Shown here: piece by piece, positions 1 through 9,398 of the stretch
How positions within the stretch are numbered: position 1 is the stretch's first letter
How the letters are laid out: the number at the start of each line of letters is the position of its first letter
NCBI RefSeq assembly: GCF_004770055.1
Contig: NZ_RQEP01000005.1
Span: 806,001-870,000, forward strand
From: Leptospira semungkisensis
GTDB lineage: Bacteria; Spirochaetota; Leptospiria; Leptospirales; Leptospiraceae
DNA length: 64,000 bases
Direction of reading: 5' to 3'
Notes under the pieces: model-generated
Database searches by the model: none
What the model was told of the DNA's origin: nothing
The model's input: only the letters and a program-made list of their open reading frames with translations
Program-made: the position numbers and the translations under genes

Positions 1-556
1 CAGAGAGTATTTCGATAAATCTCTGTATGATGATATCCGTTCTTTTTCCGTAATAACCTTGGATCCCTCCGATCATAGTGCCGAAAAGGAATTCTATAAA
101 AACTAAAATCAGTCCGAAACTAAGCGAATTCCTATATGCATAAAAGATGCGAGTGAATACGTCTCTTCCTCTATCATCGGTTCCCAACCAATGCTTTGTG
201 TTCGGAGCAGAAGGAGGATTATCATCCTTCTCCATAGTTTCTAAGCTGTCTTCGTTGTATCCGTAGGATACCGGAGGAAAAAGGATCCAATTGTTTCCAT
301 TCAGGAAATCTTCTCTACTAGAGAGCCTTTTATAATTTGTAGGAGAAAGCTCCGTGCCTCCGAAATCCTTGTCGGTATAATAGAAAAAGATCGGAAATTT
401 CCAGGAATGCGAATAGGAAACAATCCAAGGTTGATTATTAACTAGGATAGGAGCAAATAAAGAAACTCCGTAAGAAATTCCTAAGACCCAAAGAGAGATC
501 CAAGCCTTTCTATTCGCTTTAAATTTTTCGAATCTTCTTTTGAATAAGGAATTCAT
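1..556 (-). CDS. ABC transporter permease, YejE/OppC-like (3' end cut by window)
   Basis: Translating the minus strand from the ATG at 556 gives about 185 residues open to the window edge. There is an N-terminal membrane segment (about residues 19-38), a long polar region, then the motif [20 protein letters not shown] and a second hydrophobic segment. The LGTDxxGRDVxxR signature is diagnostic of the OppC/DppC/YejE class of peptide ABC permeases, and the long periplasmic insertion before it fits YejE better than short OppC proteins. Its ATG overlaps the TGA of the YejB-like gene (ATGA), so the two are translationally coupled. They would form the heterodimeric inner-membrane channel of a peptide or microcin-C type importer. 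The ATPase is expected beyond the left edge; no solute-binding protein gene is visible on the right. Confidence 0.88.
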   Translation of the reverse strand, partial: MNSLFKRRFEKFKANRKAWISLWVLGISYGVSLFAPILVNNQPWIVSYSHSWKFPIFFYYTDKDFGGTELSPTNYKRLSSREDFLNGNNWILFPPVSYGYNEDSLETMEKDDNPPSAPNTKHWLGTDDRGRDVFTRIFYAYRNSLSFGLILVFIEFLFGTMIGGIQGYYGKRTDIIIQRFIEILS

Positions 557-1566
557 GCTTCGAAATTGATCCTTGGATCGATGAGTACGTAACAAAGATC
601 CGAGAGAATATTCCCGACTAAAGAAAGAAGACTTTGTATGAGAAGAAGTCCCATCATCAGATCCGTATCTCTTTCTGTCACTGCCTGAAAGCTAAGAAGT
701 CCGATCCCGTCGATACTAAACACAAGTTCTATGATCAATGAGCCCGCGAGTATCAGACTTAAATTGGAACCGAACCCTGTCGCAATCGGGATCAAGCTGT
801 TTCTGAATGCATGCTTATAGATCGCATCCTTAAAGGAGAGTCCTTTTGACATTGCAGTTCGAACATATTCTTTGGAGATCTGATCCAAGAGAGAATTTTT
901 CATCAGTAAAGTAAGAACCGCAAAAGAACTCGCAACATAGCAGATTACCGGAAGGAACATGTGCTCCAACCGGTCTGCTATTTGTTCGAAGAAGCCTAAG
1001 CTTTCATATTCGTCGGAGATCTCGTGTCCCAATGGAAACCAGGAGAAAACTTCTCCCGAGGCAAACACAAAGAGTAAAAGCATGGATAACGCGAATACCG
1101 GGATTGAGTAAGCGATCAAAATAATAATGCTCGTGCTATTATCAAAACTCTCTCCGCTTCGGATCGCTTTCGTAATGCCGAGAGGTATGCAGATTAAATA
1201 CGAGATCAGGAATCCTGAAAGTCCGAACGTGAGAGATACCGGGATCTTTTCAAAGATCAGTTCGTCTACTGGACGAGAATGAAGTCTGGATTCTCCCAAG
1301 TCTAATTGAGCTACTTCGGATAGCCAATAGAGATAAGCGACAGGGAGAGGCTTGTCCAGATGGAGCTTCTTTTTGAGAAGATCGATCTCTTCGGTGCTGA
1401 TCCTTTTTGCCTGGGCGCCTTCTGCGCTGCCATAGCCTCTAAGTTTTGCGATCTCCCTTTCTAGGGGACCTCCAGGAGCGAGATGAGAAAGTATGAACAC
1501 TATGAAGGTAATCCCAAGGATCGTGGGAAGGATCAGGATCATTCTTTTTAGAAAGTAATTTCTCAT
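553..1566 (-). CDS. ABC transporter permease, YejB/OppB-like
   Basis: This 337-residue inner-membrane protein has an N-terminal membrane helix (about residues 10-30) ending in SHLAPGGP, typical of OppB/YejB permeases. The C-terminal permease domain contains the EAA-type ATPase-contact loop at residues 233-261 ([12 protein letters not shown]...HAFRNSLIP). Length and the DPRI ending match the family. It pairs with the following YejE-like gene, with a 4-nt overlap. The likely role is peptide import; the substrate cannot be read from the sequence. The gap of about 110 bp before it separates it from the AttH-like gene, so it may have its own promoter. Confidence 0.9.
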   Translation of the reverse strand: MRNYFLKRMILILPTILGITFIVFILSHLAPGGPLEREIAKLRGYGSAEGAQAKRISTEEIDLLKKKLHLDKPLPVAYLYWLSEVAQLDLGESRLHSRPVDELIFEKIPVSLTFGLSGFLISYLICIPLGITKAIRSGESFDNSTSIIILIAYSIPVFALSMLLLFVFASGEVFSWFPLGHEISDEYESLGFFEQIADRLEHMFLPVICYVASSFAVLTLLMKNSLLDQISKEYVRTAMSKGLSFKDAIYKHAFRNSLIPIATGFGSNLSLILAGSLIIELVFSIDGIGLLSFQAVTERDTDLMMGLLLIQSLLSLVGNILSDLCYVLIDPRINFEA

Positions 1567-1677
1567 CTTTATTCGGGCCCTGCTTTGCGGGTGTAGGAGG
1601 TCCTACAGAATCCAACAATCTTCTCCGTCCGCATTTACGGATAAAGATTTTTTCTTAGGATTCGGTCGATGAAATTT

Positions 1678-2826
1678 TCAACGAGAAGGTTTTAACTCTA
1701 AATAGCCTTTGCCTTTCACGGTTTTTCCGTCTATTTCCCCTGCCACATTCACTCCGCCTTCCCAATAAGCCAGGCCGGTACTACTTCGAGCATCGAATTC
1801 TTGCTCCTCAAACTTGGGAGAGATATTCAGTTTAAATCGTTCGGAAATTAATTTCCATTTCAATTTGTAGGAAATATCCGTGGCATTGCTTTTCCAGGAT
1901 TTGTCTTCCGGCTGAAAGTTGAGTTCGTTCTCCTTTTCAAAGGTTACAACCTTGCCGTCCGGTCCTCTAAAGCTTCCGAAAGTTTCTGAGGCTGGAGAGG
2001 ATTTGCTTCTGAAATTGAAAGCCATGATATCGGAACCGTCTTCCATTTGAATACAGATCCAGTCCCAAGAAATATCCTTGGAAGAAAGATCGAATGCGGG
2101 CTCGGCTCCTTCTGGGCTACTCCATTCATGATCCATCCAGCTTGTTCCGGATTTTACATTGTATTCCTTTCCTTCAAGGTAGAGAGAGCCTTTAGTTTCC
2201 ATTCTGGGAACGCTATAATAGTGAGAGTAGAATTTTGGATTCGTTCTGCTCTTTAAGGATTTTCCATTCTTACCGTGAACCAAAACATCCTTAGGCTTAG
2301 AAGAAAGTTCCAATTCTAAACCGAAACCTGCTTCTGTTCTAGGAAATGCTGAGATAGTAATGTTTCCTTGGTCGGTGACTTCCATTCGATAGTCTCCGCT
2401 CCAAAGAGAAGTGCTGTTTTGTCCTGCAACATCTCCAAGTTCTCTCTCTAAGGTTTGAGAGGTCTTATGTTTCTCTTCTTCCATATCGGAGATAGCAAAA
2501 TGAACAGGATACAACGCTACCTTGGGTCCTAGATAAGCTCTAAAGAAACTGAGTTCGTAACCCAATTCCTTTCCTTGCTCTGTGTTTAAGATCCCGATAA
2601 AATAACACCATTCTACTCTATAACCTTTATGAAACAAATGATCTTGCGGAAACTTAAAGCTTTTGAAGGTGGCCGTTTTTTCCTTGTGCTCTGCCTTTCC
2701 TGGATCGGCTGCAAATCTGTCTTGGTTTGCAGTAAAAAATAAAATGGAAAGGATTAGGATGAGAAGAGTGGAAGTGAGAGACTTTCTCCGGATTTTTGTT
2801 TTTATATTTAGAATACTAAGGAGCAT
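1678..2826 (-). CDS. Secreted AttH/CrtC-like lipocalin-fold protein
   Basis: About 382 residues with an N-terminal hydrophobic segment (about residues 16-33) that looks like a signal peptide or anchor. The mature part begins with FPQDHLFHKGYRVEWCYF, followed by GYELSFFRAY. This resembles the WYY-x-GxL...GYExTFFR region of the AttH/carotenoid 1,2-hydratase-like family (COG5621, 'predicted secreted hydrolase'), a double lipocalin-like barrel. A later SGTSWMDHEWSS matches the conserved GxxWMDHxW motif. Enzymatic activity in this family is mostly unproven. The start is uncertain: ATG 2826 puts the hydrophobic segment near the N-terminus, while ATG 2856 adds ten residues, and neither has a good ribosome-binding site. 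Many relatives sit beside ABC permeases, as here, but direction and gap do not prove a shared transcript. Confidence 0.75.
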   Translation of the reverse strand: MLLSILNIKTKIRRKSLTSTLLILILSILFFTANQDRFAADPGKAEHKEKTATFKSFKFPQDHLFHKGYRVEWCYFIGILNTEQGKELGYELSFFRAYLGPKVALYPVHFAISDMEEEKHKTSQTLERELGDVAGQNSTSLWSGDYRMEVTDQGNITISAFPRTEAGFGLELELSSKPKDVLVHGKNGKSLKSRTNPKFYSHYYSVPRMETKGSLYLEGKEYNVKSGTSWMDHEWSSPEGAEPAFDLSSKDISWDWICIQMEDGSDIMAFNFRSKSSPASETFGSFRGPDGKVVTFEKENELNFQPEDKSWKSNATDISYKLKWKLISERFKLNISPKFEEQEFDARSSTGLAYWEGGVNVAGEIDGKTVKGKGYLELKPSR

Positions 2827-2998
2827 ATAAATGCGCGTACCTCTAGGCAACGTCATAATCTTGGTAAAATTCTACGAAGGTAAGACCCAACCAAGGTTTC
2901 GTTTTGAATAAGTATATTCAACCTATTCGGCGGAATTCGGCATAAAAACTCACGAAATTCTTCTTGTTATGCGCGTTTGAAATAATGAAGTAGTTAAC

Positions 2999-4000
2999 AT
3001 GTCCAACCCGGTCCCAAGAAGTGAAAGAAAGAAAGTAAAGAAATTCTTTCAGTATGTTTTCGCTAGAATACTCGTAGGCAGCTTTTCTTTCTTTCCGTAT
3101 GTTTTGAGAGGAAAGATCCTTTATTACGTCATACTTGGATTAGCAAAACTAACTGGTGCAGTTAGGAAACGGATGGAGAAGCATATTCGAATGGCTTTTC
3201 CGGATAAGAAGGAATCAGAGATTCAGGGTTACATAAAGCATAATCTTAGGGTTCTCTCTCACATGGCCAATGAGTTCTGCGAAGAGCCTAGAATGAATCA
3301 AGCCTATATAGACAAGTGGGTTGAACTTCTACCAAATAAAGAAACTCACGAACGGATCTTGAAACAAGGCGGGATCTTGGTCTTAGGTCATTTGGGAAAT
3401 TGGGAAACCATGGGAGTTAGCTTATGTTATACGGCTCCCAATGCGGATCTATATGTATTTGCAAAAAGACAAAGTAATCCTTGGTCCAATGCTTGGATCG
3501 AAAAGAATAGGGCAAGCCAAAGGATCAGTTTGATCTATACGGATGAAAGCCCGAGAAAAGCTCTCACCTTATTGAAGCAAAAGAAATTAGTCGCCTTTAT
3601 CTCAGACCAGGATGCTGGAAAGACGGGTACCTTTTTTCCTTTCTTAGGAAATCTAGCTTCTACGTTCATGGGTCCCGCTACATTTGCAAGAATGACGGAT
3701 GCACCGATCATCTTTTGCAGTAGTTGGTACGACGAAAAAGGCAAATTATATTTCTATGTAGAAGAATTTGAAAGACCGGATCTGGATCCAAGAAAAGACG
3801 CCGAGCTTTGGGAAAGAGAATTTACATATAGATGGGTCAAACGTCTGGAGAAGGAAGTGCACGCTCATCCTGCAGATTATTTTTGGCTGCATAGACGTTG
3901 GCATACGAAGCCGGAAAATAAAGAAGAGCTAGATCGTTTTTGGAAGGAATACGAGGCGAATTCTCCCTTAAAGAAACAAAACTCGAACGCGTCCGTATAA
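2999..4000 (+). CDS. Lysophospholipid/lipid A acyltransferase, LpxL/HtrB family
   Basis: 333 residues. The acyltransferase signature HX4E is present as H131-LGNW-E136, preceded by the GGILVLG strand. An N-terminal hydrophobic stretch (about residues 22-52) fits the membrane anchor of LpxL/LpxM enzymes. The family transfers a secondary acyl chain from acyl-ACP to Kdo-lipid A or a related lipid on the cytoplasmic face of the inner membrane. The basic C-terminus has HPADYFWLHRRWHTKP, the usual family ending (W-x-HRRWK). It is monocistronic, diverging from the AttH-like gene and converging on a sulfatase-like membrane enzyme that could also modify envelope lipids. Which acyl position it modifies is unknown. 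Confidence 0.85.
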   Translation: MSNPVPRSERKKVKKFFQYVFARILVGSFSFFPYVLRGKILYYVILGLAKLTGAVRKRMEKHIRMAFPDKKESEIQGYIKHNLRVLSHMANEFCEEPRMNQAYIDKWVELLPNKETHERILKQGGILVLGHLGNWETMGVSLCYTAPNADLYVFAKRQSNPWSNAWIEKNRASQRISLIYTDESPRKALTLLKQKKLVAFISDQDAGKTGTFFPFLGNLASTFMGPATFARMTDAPIIFCSSWYDEKGKLYFYVEEFERPDLDPRKDAELWEREFTYRWVKRLEKEVHAHPADYFWLHRRWHTKPENKEELDRFWKEYEANSPLKKQNSNASV

Positions 4001-4024
4001 ATTATATTCTGATTTTATAATATA

Positions 4025-5992
4025 TTAGAAGGAAGCCGGCTGGACCAGGTTTCCTCCTTTTAAGTTCACTGTATCACTGTTTTCGGATCTTTTATATGAG
4101 ATCCCTTGCGAAGTGAAAAGGTCTGTGCAGACATTGCAATCCTTGACTTCTTCTCTATAGCGGATCTTAGAATCTTCGCTAAAATTCGCCCAGAGATCCT
4201 TTAATTCCAGAGGATCTGTCGAAAGATCGAATAGACGCTCCTGGGCAGGGCTGGAGGTCATATTCATGATATAATGATAATTTCCTTTGATATAACTGAT
4301 TCCCACCTTATAAAGAGAGATCTCGTTATTGTTAGTGATAATGATCTTTCTATCATCACTAATGTCCTTGATCAAAGATTTTCCTTCAAGATGAGAAGTG
4401 TAGCTTCTCACATTCGAATTATTCTCTAGGTTGAGAATATCTATGATGGTCGGGATCAGATCCGTATTTGCTACGGATTTTTCAGTATTCCTTCTGATTG
4501 CCTGCAGATTGATCGAATCTTTTAAGACGGGAGGAATGTATAAAAGCATCGGGATAGAAACAGTCTCTATATAATTGCTATCTATATGGCCCAGATACTC
4601 ATGTTCGAATAATGCTTCCCCATGATCCGAAGTGAAGACGACTACAGTATTCTCCAAGAATCCATCTTCTTTTAAGAAGCCGTAAACTTCTTCCAAGAGT
4701 TTGTCCATGTGACGGACGGAGTTATCATACTGATCTACAGGAGTATCGACTGCAAAGACCCGTGACTCTTCGGGAACAAGATACGGAAAATGATTCGTAT
4801 TGAAATGAAGAACTCCTGCGAATTTCTTCTTATCCGTTTTTAATTCGGAAAGTTGGCGTTTGAATTCCTTTACCGTCTCTCTATCATCGATCCCGATATC
4901 ATTGAATACTTTGAGTCCACTCTTCTCTTTGTCCCAAAGAGTATCTATTCCTGAATTCTTAAAGAATCCTTCGAAATTATTCCACTGCAGATTGTGACTG
5001 GTGATATAGAATGTAGAGTAATTCGCTGCTTTTCCGTATTCCCAAAACAAAGGATAGGTATGGGTCATAGGAACCGGCTGAGAGGGAGAAACTCCAGTTA
5101 GAATACTCGGAAAAGATAATAGAGTAGAACTGGAATTTGAATACGCCTTCTTAAATAAGAAATAACGATTTGGATCTGCACTTGTAACTAGTTTAGATAA
5201 GAACGGAGTCGTAGTTCTCTTATCATACCCGTAAATATTCAGATTTAATTTTCTAAGACTCTCGGTAACGATCAATAGTACGTTGAAATTCGGATTCGAA
5301 TTTATTCTTCCGAGTTTAGGCTTATTCCTGGATTGAAGTCCGGCGGAACCTAAGCTATCTCCAGTGAGATGGTTGTATAAATTTCTCCAAACGAAAGCGA
5401 TTGTATTCGTATCCGAAACATAAACCTGATCGTTAAAGCGAGTATTATTATGTAAGAAGCCGCTGATTGCTAAGAAGAGAACAACTACTGAGATCCGAAC
5501 GGGGATCTGATACTTGTATTTCAAAGGCTCCTTGATTGTTGCCTGCCAGAGAGAAATACCTAAAACGACAAATAACGCAATTCCGCCAAGAGCCGCTCCC
5601 TTGGTTACTCCTCCAGCGAGAATAGTCCAACTGTTTAAAGGCTCGTTGAATATAAAAGAGAACACGAAAAAGTTCGGCATGATCCCGGTATAAGAATAAT
5701 ATCCGTACGAACCGATGATCGCAAATGTGTAGAAGGTCACAGCAAGAAAGAGAACGAAATAATAAAGAGCCTTGGACTTAAGTTGATGCAATAATCTTAA
5801 TAGAATGATCACTGCAGAATATAGAATTATTGAATAAACGAAAGAAAGAAAATAGAAAGCCCATTGCAAAGGTTTAAAGCCAGGCAAGATCTCATCTCTT
5901 ACGATGATATCAGTAAGAAGAATAACAGCCGGCACAACCCAGATAGAATGTTTTGAAACCATCCCCAGAATATTTTTTTTATATGATCCCAT
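4025..5992 (-). CDS. Membrane sulfatase / phosphoethanolamine-transferase-like protein
   Basis: 655 residues. The N-terminal third has about five hydrophobic helices (near residues 17-31, 45-66, 78-100, 123-147, 164-180). An alkaline-phosphatase-fold domain starts with NVLLIVTESLRK (about 237-248; E244 is a likely metal ligand). The nucleophile region is SNSSSTLLSFPSILTG (285-300), then FTSDHGEALFEHEYLGH with Asp-His metal ligands. This layout is that of LTA synthase, EptA and OpgE type enzymes that transfer head groups to envelope glycans or lipids. Unusually, the segment after ESLR reads KLNLNIYGY instead of the common x-D-H/N-x-x-x-YGY, so activity is not assured. It is convergent with the lipid A-type acyltransferase. 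Function as an envelope modifier is inferred. Confidence 0.75.
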   Translation of the reverse strand: MGSYKKNILGMVSKHSIWVVPAVILLTDIIVRDEILPGFKPLQWAFYFLSFVYSIILYSAVIILLRLLHQLKSKALYYFVLFLAVTFYTFAIIGSYGYYSYTGIMPNFFVFSFIFNEPLNSWTILAGGVTKGAALGGIALFVVLGISLWQATIKEPLKYKYQIPVRISVVVLFLAISGFLHNNTRFNDQVYVSDTNTIAFVWRNLYNHLTGDSLGSAGLQSRNKPKLGRINSNPNFNVLLIVTESLRKLNLNIYGYDKRTTTPFLSKLVTSADPNRYFLFKKAYSNSSSTLLSFPSILTGVSPSQPVPMTHTYPLFWEYGKAANYSTFYITSHNLQWNNFEGFFKNSGIDTLWDKEKSGLKVFNDIGIDDRETVKEFKRQLSELKTDKKKFAGVLHFNTNHFPYLVPEESRVFAVDTPVDQYDNSVRHMDKLLEEVYGFLKEDGFLENTVVVFTSDHGEALFEHEYLGHIDSNYIETVSIPMLLYIPPVLKDSINLQAIRRNTEKSVANTDLIPTIIDILNLENNSNVRSYTSHLEGKSLIKDISDDRKIIITNNNEISLYKVGISYIKGNYHYIMNMTSSPAQERLFDLSTDPLELKDLWANFSEDSKIRYREEVKDCNVCTDLFTSQGISYKRSENSDTVNLKGGNLVQPASF

Positions 5993-6509
5993 CTATTTCC
6001 AAGTTTTTAGACAAGAAGTAAGTCGTCAATTACATCCGTTTATAACACAAAGAGCCGAAGAATTGGAATAATTTTATAAAAAATTTCCGACCGGTGTTTA
6101 AGTTTGAAAGATGCACTAACGGTATGTTTGGCGAAGTACTTCGATCGGAAATAGAACAAACTATAAAAATAAAAGAATGTTCTTAGATCATTTGCTCTAA
6201 TTGCTTTTTATAATGTCAGGAAGAGAGAAAAATACATGAGGCTATGTAGTTTAAATTCTTATCTCTTGCAAATAGATGCTGATCCAATTCGAAACTAAAA
6301 AGCCAGAATCCGGGCAGATGTACTTTAGTTCGATTGGGACATAAGAACCTGTCAGTTTCGGAAAAATTCACTGTTCTCCTAGAATTGCCCTAGAATCCTT
6401 GTATTAATCCCTCAACTATACTTTACGGAAAGTCCAATATATAAAACTTTGGTACATTATATTGACTAGGTCCCATTCAGAATTTGAGAGTCATGAAGGT
6501 TCGATTTTT
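5993..6509. other. Long intergenic leader of the sulfate-assimilation operon
   Basis: This 517-bp stretch has no long open frame. On the plus strand there is a TATAAT box at 6209-6214. Just after it comes AGGAAGAGAG and an ATG at 6236 opening a 20-codon frame (MRLCSLNSYLLQIDADPIRN, stop at 6296-6298). A leader peptide is possible but unproven; no good -35 box sits at 17 bp. A further AT-rich stretch lies at about 6410-6470, next to the cysH start. I found no SAM, TPP or FMN riboswitch signature here. Confidence 0.4.
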
Positions 6510-7241
6510 ATGAGTCCCTCCGAGCTGGAAGCAAAAATACAAGGCTTAGGTTTGGAAGAATCCCTTGCCAAGATCGCTAAGGAATTCCCAGGAGAAGCAG
6601 TTTTCTCCACTAGTTTCGGTTTAGAAGATCAGGTAATTACTCACGCGATCTATTCCCAGAACCTGGATATTCGTATCTTTACATTGGATACCGGCCGCTT
6701 ATTTAGCGAAACGTATGAGCTCCATAAGAGAACCAACGGGATGTACGGAAAGAAGATCCAGACATTCTTTCCCGACGCGCAAGCGGTAGAAGATTTGGTG
6801 AATGAAAAAGGTCCCGATTCTTTCTACGATTCGATTGAAAATCGAAAAGAATGCTGCCATATTCGTAAGGTGGTTCCTTTGAACCGTGCCTTAAACGGCG
6901 CAAAGGTTTGGATCACCGGGATCAGAAACGATCAGTCCGGCTCAAGAGAAGGACTTCCCTCTGTTGAATTGGATGGAGCAAGAGGGATCTTAAAATTCCA
7001 TCCCATCCTAGATTGGTCCTGGGAAAGGGTCCAACAATATGTCCAAGACAATCGCATTCCTTATAACCCTTTGCATGATAAAGGCTATCCTAGTATAGGA
7101 TGTGCTCCTTGCACTCGCTCTATCCAGCCTGGAGAAGATTTCAGAGCCGGACGCTGGTGGTGGGAAAATGAAGCCACCAAAGAATGCGGATTGCATTGGG
7201 TCGACGGAAAACTGGTAAGAAAGAAAGGATCACAAGAATGA
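6510..7241 (+). CDS. cysH: Phosphoadenylyl/adenylyl-sulfate reductase, iron-sulfur (APS) type
   Basis: 243 residues, reducing activated sulfate (APS or PAPS) to sulfite with thioredoxin. The PP-loop fold is clear (STSFGLEDQV, then FTLDTGRLF). The [4Fe-4S] ligands of the APS-reductase subtype are present: C115-C116 (KECCHIRK) and C198-x2-C201 (IGCAPCTR). The catalytic cysteine is C226 in ECGLHW. Such clusters are absent from E. coli-type PAPS reductases, and no APS kinase gene is seen in this operon, so APS is the likely substrate. The ATG at 6510 was chosen because AAGG lies about 9 nt upstream; a TTG 48 nt earlier gives a longer frame. It is the first gene of the cysH-cysD-cysN-SUMT-sirC-sir operon and its TGA overlaps the cysD ATG. 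Confidence 0.93.
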   Translation: MSPSELEAKIQGLGLEESLAKIAKEFPGEAVFSTSFGLEDQVITHAIYSQNLDIRIFTLDTGRLFSETYELHKRTNGMYGKKIQTFFPDAQAVEDLVNEKGPDSFYDSIENRKECCHIRKVVPLNRALNGAKVWITGIRNDQSGSREGLPSVELDGARGILKFHPILDWSWERVQQYVQDNRIPYNPLHDKGYPSIGCAPCTRSIQPGEDFRAGRWWWENEATKECGLHWVDGKLVRKKGSQE

Positions 7242-8146
7242 CGACTCGAACTCGTTTGTCGCATCTCCAACAACTAGAGGCGGAATCTATTTATATTTTG
7301 AGAGAAGTGGCTGCCCAATTCGAAAGGCCAGCGCTTCTATTCTCTGGGGGGAAGGATTCGATCACATTAGTCCACCTTGCTCTGAAGGCATTTCGTCCGG
7401 GCAAGTTTCCTTTTCCTTTGGTTCATATAGATACCGGTCATAATTTTCCGGAAGCATTACAATTTCGTGATGATCTTGCAAATCGTATCGGAGAAAAATT
7501 AATCGTAAGATACGTACAGGATTCCATCGACCAAGGAAAGGCAGTCGAGGAGAAGGGAAAATTCCCAAGTAGGAATGCAATCCAAACCGTAACACTCTTA
7601 GATACGATCGCAGAGTTTAAATTCGATGCATGCATTGGCGGCGCGAGAAGAGACGAAGAAAAGGCTCGTGCGAAAGAAAGAGTATTCTCCGTAAGAGACG
7701 AATTCGGCAGTTGGGATCCTAAACTTCAAAGACCTGAACTCTGGAATATCTATAACGGAAAGATCCATGTGGGCGAGAACGTGCGAGTTTTCCCGATTAG
7801 CAACTGGACTGAATTAGATGTGTGGGAATATATCCGTAGCGAGAACATCCCTCTTCCTTCATTATATTTTTCTCATAAACGTCAGATCGTGTGGAGAGAG
7901 AACGTGGTCTTCCCGGTTTCTGAATTCGTTACCTTGGATTCTTCCGATAAGGTAGAAGAGAAAACGGTACGATTTAGGACGGTGGGAGACATGACTTGTA
8001 CTGCTGCCGTAGAATCGGAAGCAAACTCTCTGGATGATATTATCCGAGAGATCCAAACTTCCAGAACTACGGAGAGAGGATCCAGATTGGATGATAAAAG
8101 ATCCGAAGCTGCGATGGAAGAGCGTAAAAGAGGCGGTTATTTCTGA
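7238..8146 (+). CDS. cysD: Sulfate adenylyltransferase subunit 2
   Basis: 302 residues of the ATP-sulfurylase small subunit, which adenylates sulfate to APS using energy from GTP hydrolysis by CysN. The PP-loop SGGKDS is at 36-41, and GGARRDEEKARAKERVFS and the ending EERKRGGYF are hallmarks of CysD. The start is the ATG at 7238, overlapping the cysH stop (ATGA) and placing MTTRTRLSHLQQLEAESIYI at the N-terminus as in the family; a longer frame from 7184 would lie inside cysH. Its own stop overlaps cysN by one base (TGATG). This is a tightly coupled operon member. Confidence 0.96.
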   Translation: MTTRTRLSHLQQLEAESIYILREVAAQFERPALLFSGGKDSITLVHLALKAFRPGKFPFPLVHIDTGHNFPEALQFRDDLANRIGEKLIVRYVQDSIDQGKAVEEKGKFPSRNAIQTVTLLDTIAEFKFDACIGGARRDEEKARAKERVFSVRDEFGSWDPKLQRPELWNIYNGKIHVGENVRVFPISNWTELDVWEYIRSENIPLPSLYFSHKRQIVWRENVVFPVSEFVTLDSSDKVEEKTVRFRTVGDMTCTAAVESEANSLDDIIREIQTSRTTERGSRLDDKRSEAAMEERKRGGYF

Positions 8147-9387
8147 TGGATTTATTGCGTTTTATCACTGCAGGAAGTGTAGACGACGGAAAGTCGACTC
8201 TTATCGGACGACTTCTTTATGATAGCAAGTCCGTATTCCAAGATCAATTGGAAGCGATCGAAAAAAGAGATCAGGTAAACGGCCAGATCAACTTAGCACT
8301 TCTTACTGACGGACTTAAGGCAGAAAGAGAGCAAGGGATTACGATCGACGTAGCTTATAAGTATTTCTCTACTCCAAAGAGAAAGTTTATCATCGCAGAT
8401 GCACCTGGCCATATCCAGTATACTAGGAACATGGTGACCGGGGCATCTAACTCGGATTTAGCAATCATTCTGATCGATTCTCGCAAAGGAGTGATCGAGC
8501 AGACTTATAGACATTCTTATATCGCTTCTTTATTAAGAATTCCTCATGTGATCATCTGTGTAAATAAGATGGACTTGGTGGAATTCTCCCAAGAACGTTT
8601 TGAAGAGATCAAAAAGGATTATATCAATTTTGCTTCCGACTTGGATTTCAAAGGATTGGAATTTATTCCTATCTCCGCATTGAACGGAGACAATGTTGTG
8701 GACGCTTCTCCAAATATGCCTTGGTGGAAAGGAAAAACACTCTTAGGTTATTTAGAAGACTTAGAGTTGGAAGAAGACGAGAACAAGCACGATGCAAGAT
8801 TTCCTGTGCAATATGTGATCCGTCCTCAAACGGAAGAACACCATGATTTCAGAGGATACGCAGGACAGGTTCGAAGCGGTGTATTTAAGAAGGGAGATGA
8901 TATAGTCGTCCTTCCGAACGGTCACCGTTCCAAGATCAAATCCATTCTCACTCACGAAGGCGAGGTAGAAGAAGCATTCGCTCCTATGTCCGTGACCATT
9001 CTATTGGAAGACGAGATTGATATCAGTCGTGGAGACATGATCGTAACAGAGAAACATGTTCCGAATGTTTCTCAGGATATCGACGCGGATCTTTGCTGGA
9101 TGGACGCGAGGGCTCTCGTTCCTGGAAATAAATATCTGTTTAGACAGACTACAGGCTCTGTCAAGGCCGCAGTGAGAGAGATTACTTTTAGGATAGATAT
9201 TCAAACTCATCATAGACTGGATGCGTCACAACTCGCATTGAACGAGATCGGAAGGATCAAGATCCGTACTGCAAAGCCGATCGCATTCGACAATTACTCT
9301 GAGAATCGAGGCACTGGAAGTTTTGTTCTGGTTGATGAAGGAACAAATAATACGGTCGGCGCCGGAATGATCACTGGATCGAATTAA
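8146..9387 (+). CDS. cysN: Sulfate adenylyltransferase subunit 1 (GTPase)
   Basis: 413 residues. The translation-factor-type GTPase has a P-loop GSVDDGKS at 10-17, switch II DAPGH at 85-89 and NKMD at 140-143, followed by EF-Tu-like beta-barrel domains. It powers APS formation by CysD. The length is that of CysN alone; there is no C-terminal APS-kinase (CysC) domain as found in NodQ-type fusions. This agrees with a downstream APS reductase that needs no PAPS. The start overlaps the cysD stop by one base. Confidence 0.96.
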   Translation: MDLLRFITAGSVDDGKSTLIGRLLYDSKSVFQDQLEAIEKRDQVNGQINLALLTDGLKAEREQGITIDVAYKYFSTPKRKFIIADAPGHIQYTRNMVTGASNSDLAIILIDSRKGVIEQTYRHSYIASLLRIPHVIICVNKMDLVEFSQERFEEIKKDYINFASDLDFKGLEFIPISALNGDNVVDASPNMPWWKGKTLLGYLEDLELEEDENKHDARFPVQYVIRPQTEEHHDFRGYAGQVRSGVFKKGDDIVVLPNGHRSKIKSILTHEGEVEEAFAPMSVTILLEDEIDISRGDMIVTEKHVPNVSQDIDADLCWMDARALVPGNKYLFRQTTGSVKAAVREITFRIDIQTHHRLDASQLALNEIGRIKIRTAKPIAFDNYSENRGTGSFVLVDEGTNNTVGAGMITGSN

Positions 9388-9398
9388 TTCTAATTCTT

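Noticed and set aside
6123..6185. 20-codon frame MFGEVLRSEIEQ... in the cys leader
   Set aside because: No ribosome-binding site and no promoter-like sequence in front; the one at 6236 is better placed.
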